A stretch of 64,000 nt of DNA from Chromatocurvus sp964613795 (lineage in GTDB: Bacteria > Pseudomonadota > Gammaproteobacteria > Pseudomonadales > Halieaceae), in the NCBI GenBank assembly GCA_964613795.1, contig CAZTJR010000011.1, positions 1 to 64,000 of the forward strand. Reading direction: 5' to 3'. Made by a program: the position numbers and the translations under genes. The number at the start of each line of letters is the position of its first letter. Position 1 is the stretch's first letter. Shown one piece after another: positions 63,149 through 64,000 of this stretch. Under the pieces are notes generated by a model, which saw only the letters and a list, made by a program, of their open reading frames with translations, was not told the DNA's origin and searched no databases.

Positions 63149-64000
63149 ATGATGGAAACGATAATTGCATGGCTTGGTGAACGTGAGGCAGCCATCAGTG
63201 CTGTCGTGGGGATGCTTGCGCTACTGGGCTTTGTTTTCAGCCCGATCTACCGACTTGTTCGCGATCGGCGGTCCGACAGGGGGCTTCGCTCATCAGAACA
63301 GTCCGTCGCGGCACCGGTCGTAAAAGCGGCCGGCGCGCCCGGAGATCCGGCAGTGACTGCCGCCGGGCCGGATACACCGCATCTCATTCCCGCGCACGAG
63401 CCCTCACCAACATCAGTCCCCATGGCCTCAGAGGCCACACTTGCCATTTTGCCGGTTATCGACAAGGTCAACGACGACCGCGATGACGAATGGGCAGACG
63501 AGCTGAACGATGATCTGAAAACTATCCTGGTTCGCTCATCCCTGTTTGAGGTTCGCTTTTTGAGTGAGGCGGTCCCTCTGGATACGCTGCGTTCACAGGG
63601 AATGAAGTATGCACTGGAAATCCGCACTCGACCGCGCGGGGCCGATATCAGGATCACCGCCGAGCTGACTGATTTGCGGACAGGCGGTCAGTTCTGGTCT
63701 GCTTACTATTCGCGGCAGCTGGACGAATCCGTCGGCGAGAGTGATTTCCTCGCCCTGCAGATTGCCTCCCAGCTCGTGCCTCCCATTATCGGCGCTGAAG
63801 TCAGACACGCGCTGAATCTTGGCACCGATAACCTGAGTGCCTCCTCTCTCACCCGGCTCGCTCACCACGCATTCTTATTCAGCGGACATGACGGTGACAC
63901 GTTTCGAGAGGCGAGGAAGCTGGCTGAGATCGCCGTGGCGCGCGGCCCCGGAGATGCGCGGGCGCTGGCGACTCGGGCCGTTACTGTTGCAACCGCTGTC
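63149..64000 (+). CDS. TolB-like/TPR membrane protein, partial (runs off right edge)
   Basis: The frame is open from ATG 63149 to the edge (284 residues seen); GTG 63113 is an alternative start. There is one N-terminal membrane helix ('ISAVVGMLALLGFVFSPIYRLV'), a Pro/Ala-rich linker, then a TolB-N/FlgO-like domain ('LAILPVIDKVNDDRDDEWADELNDDLKTILVRS', 'IRITAELTDLRTGGQFWSAYYSR'). The first TPR-like helices begin near the edge. This domain order is common in CadC-type and adenylate cyclase-linked TPR proteins, but no DNA-binding domain is visible here. Confidence 0.7.
   Translation, partial: MMETIIAWLGEREAAISAVVGMLALLGFVFSPIYRLVRDRRSDRGLRSSEQSVAAPVVKAAGAPGDPAVTAAGPDTPHLIPAHEPSPTSVPMASEATLAILPVIDKVNDDRDDEWADELNDDLKTILVRSSLFEVRFLSEAVPLDTLRSQGMKYALEIRTRPRGADIRITAELTDLRTGGQFWSAYYSRQLDESVGESDFLALQIASQLVPPIIGAEVRHALNLGTDNLSASSLTRLAHHAFLFSGHDGDTFREARKLAEIAVARGPGDARALATRAVTVATAV

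Noticed and set aside
1..64000. tRNA, rRNA, CRISPR arrays, insertion sequences
   Set aside because: None was recognised on reading intergenic regions on both strands; a tRNA and covariance-model scan would be needed to exclude small RNAs.

Overview
The window is 64 kb of GC-rich bacterial chromosome, most plausibly from a marine gammaproteobacterium. The pointers are the acetate-switch type SSS-histidine kinase with its LuxR partner, the VC_2705-like symporter, a Xanthomonas/Caulobacter-type TonB receptor, PEP-CTERM proteins and a SelD fused to an oxidoreductase. It carries two 100-N scaffold gaps (34858-34957 and 40081-40180), so it is an assembled draft. I see no rRNA, tRNA, CRISPR array or insertion sequence.

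Layout. 1-2.1 kb: an operon for a duplicated DUF1538 membrane protein, a P-II-like protein and a CBS protein. 2.2-13.2 kb: a carboxylate-uptake and sensing locus (exonuclease, cNMP/CBS/DUF294 protein, small membrane protein, sodium:solute symporter with its DUF4212 subunit, DcaP-like porin, LuxR response regulator, SSS-PAS-HK-REC hybrid kinase). 13.3-16.4 kb: a secreted beta-propeller protein divergent from a CadC-like winged-helix/TPR regulator, with an 11-bp-periodic operator between them. 16.5-28.1 kb: exported hydrolases (two penicillin-acylase-family enzymes, an M1 metallopeptidase, a beta-lactamase-fold serine hydrolase), a diguanylate cyclase and a spermidine-synthase-like protein. 28.4-37.2 kb: a partly AT-richer stretch with PepSY and cytochrome b561 genes, an FkbO/Hyg5-like Rid protein, a beta-helix protein, a TolB/TPR lipoprotein with a CxxCH motif, two PEP-CTERM proteins and an inorganic pyrophosphatase. 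37.4-46.8 kb: amidase, SDR, a dipeptidase C-terminal fragment, SelD fusion, split LigD domains, DksA-like protein, NmrA-like protein and MOSC protein. 47-52.4 kb: TonB receptor, purple-acid-phosphatase-like enzyme and a second metallophosphoesterase, with PHO-box-like repeats. 52.5-57.3 kb: HNH nuclease, two methyltransferases, a PhyH-type dioxygenase and an SLC13 anion transporter. 57.6-64 kb: a GMC oxidoreductase-alpha/beta hydrolase fusion coupled to a metallophosphoesterase, then a TolB-like/TPR protein cut by the window edge.

The most original signals are regulatory. Four direct repeats at exact 11-bp spacing lie beside the CadC-like regulator gene (14418-14461) and recur, clearly related, upstream of a PEP-CTERM gene 22 kb away (36526-36569). 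A second, unrelated 11-bp repeat array containing a PHO-box-like core precedes the TonB receptor-phosphatase operon, and a shorter PHO box precedes the neighbouring metallophosphoesterase. Together these suggest one dedicated surface/secretion regulon and one phosphate-starvation module.
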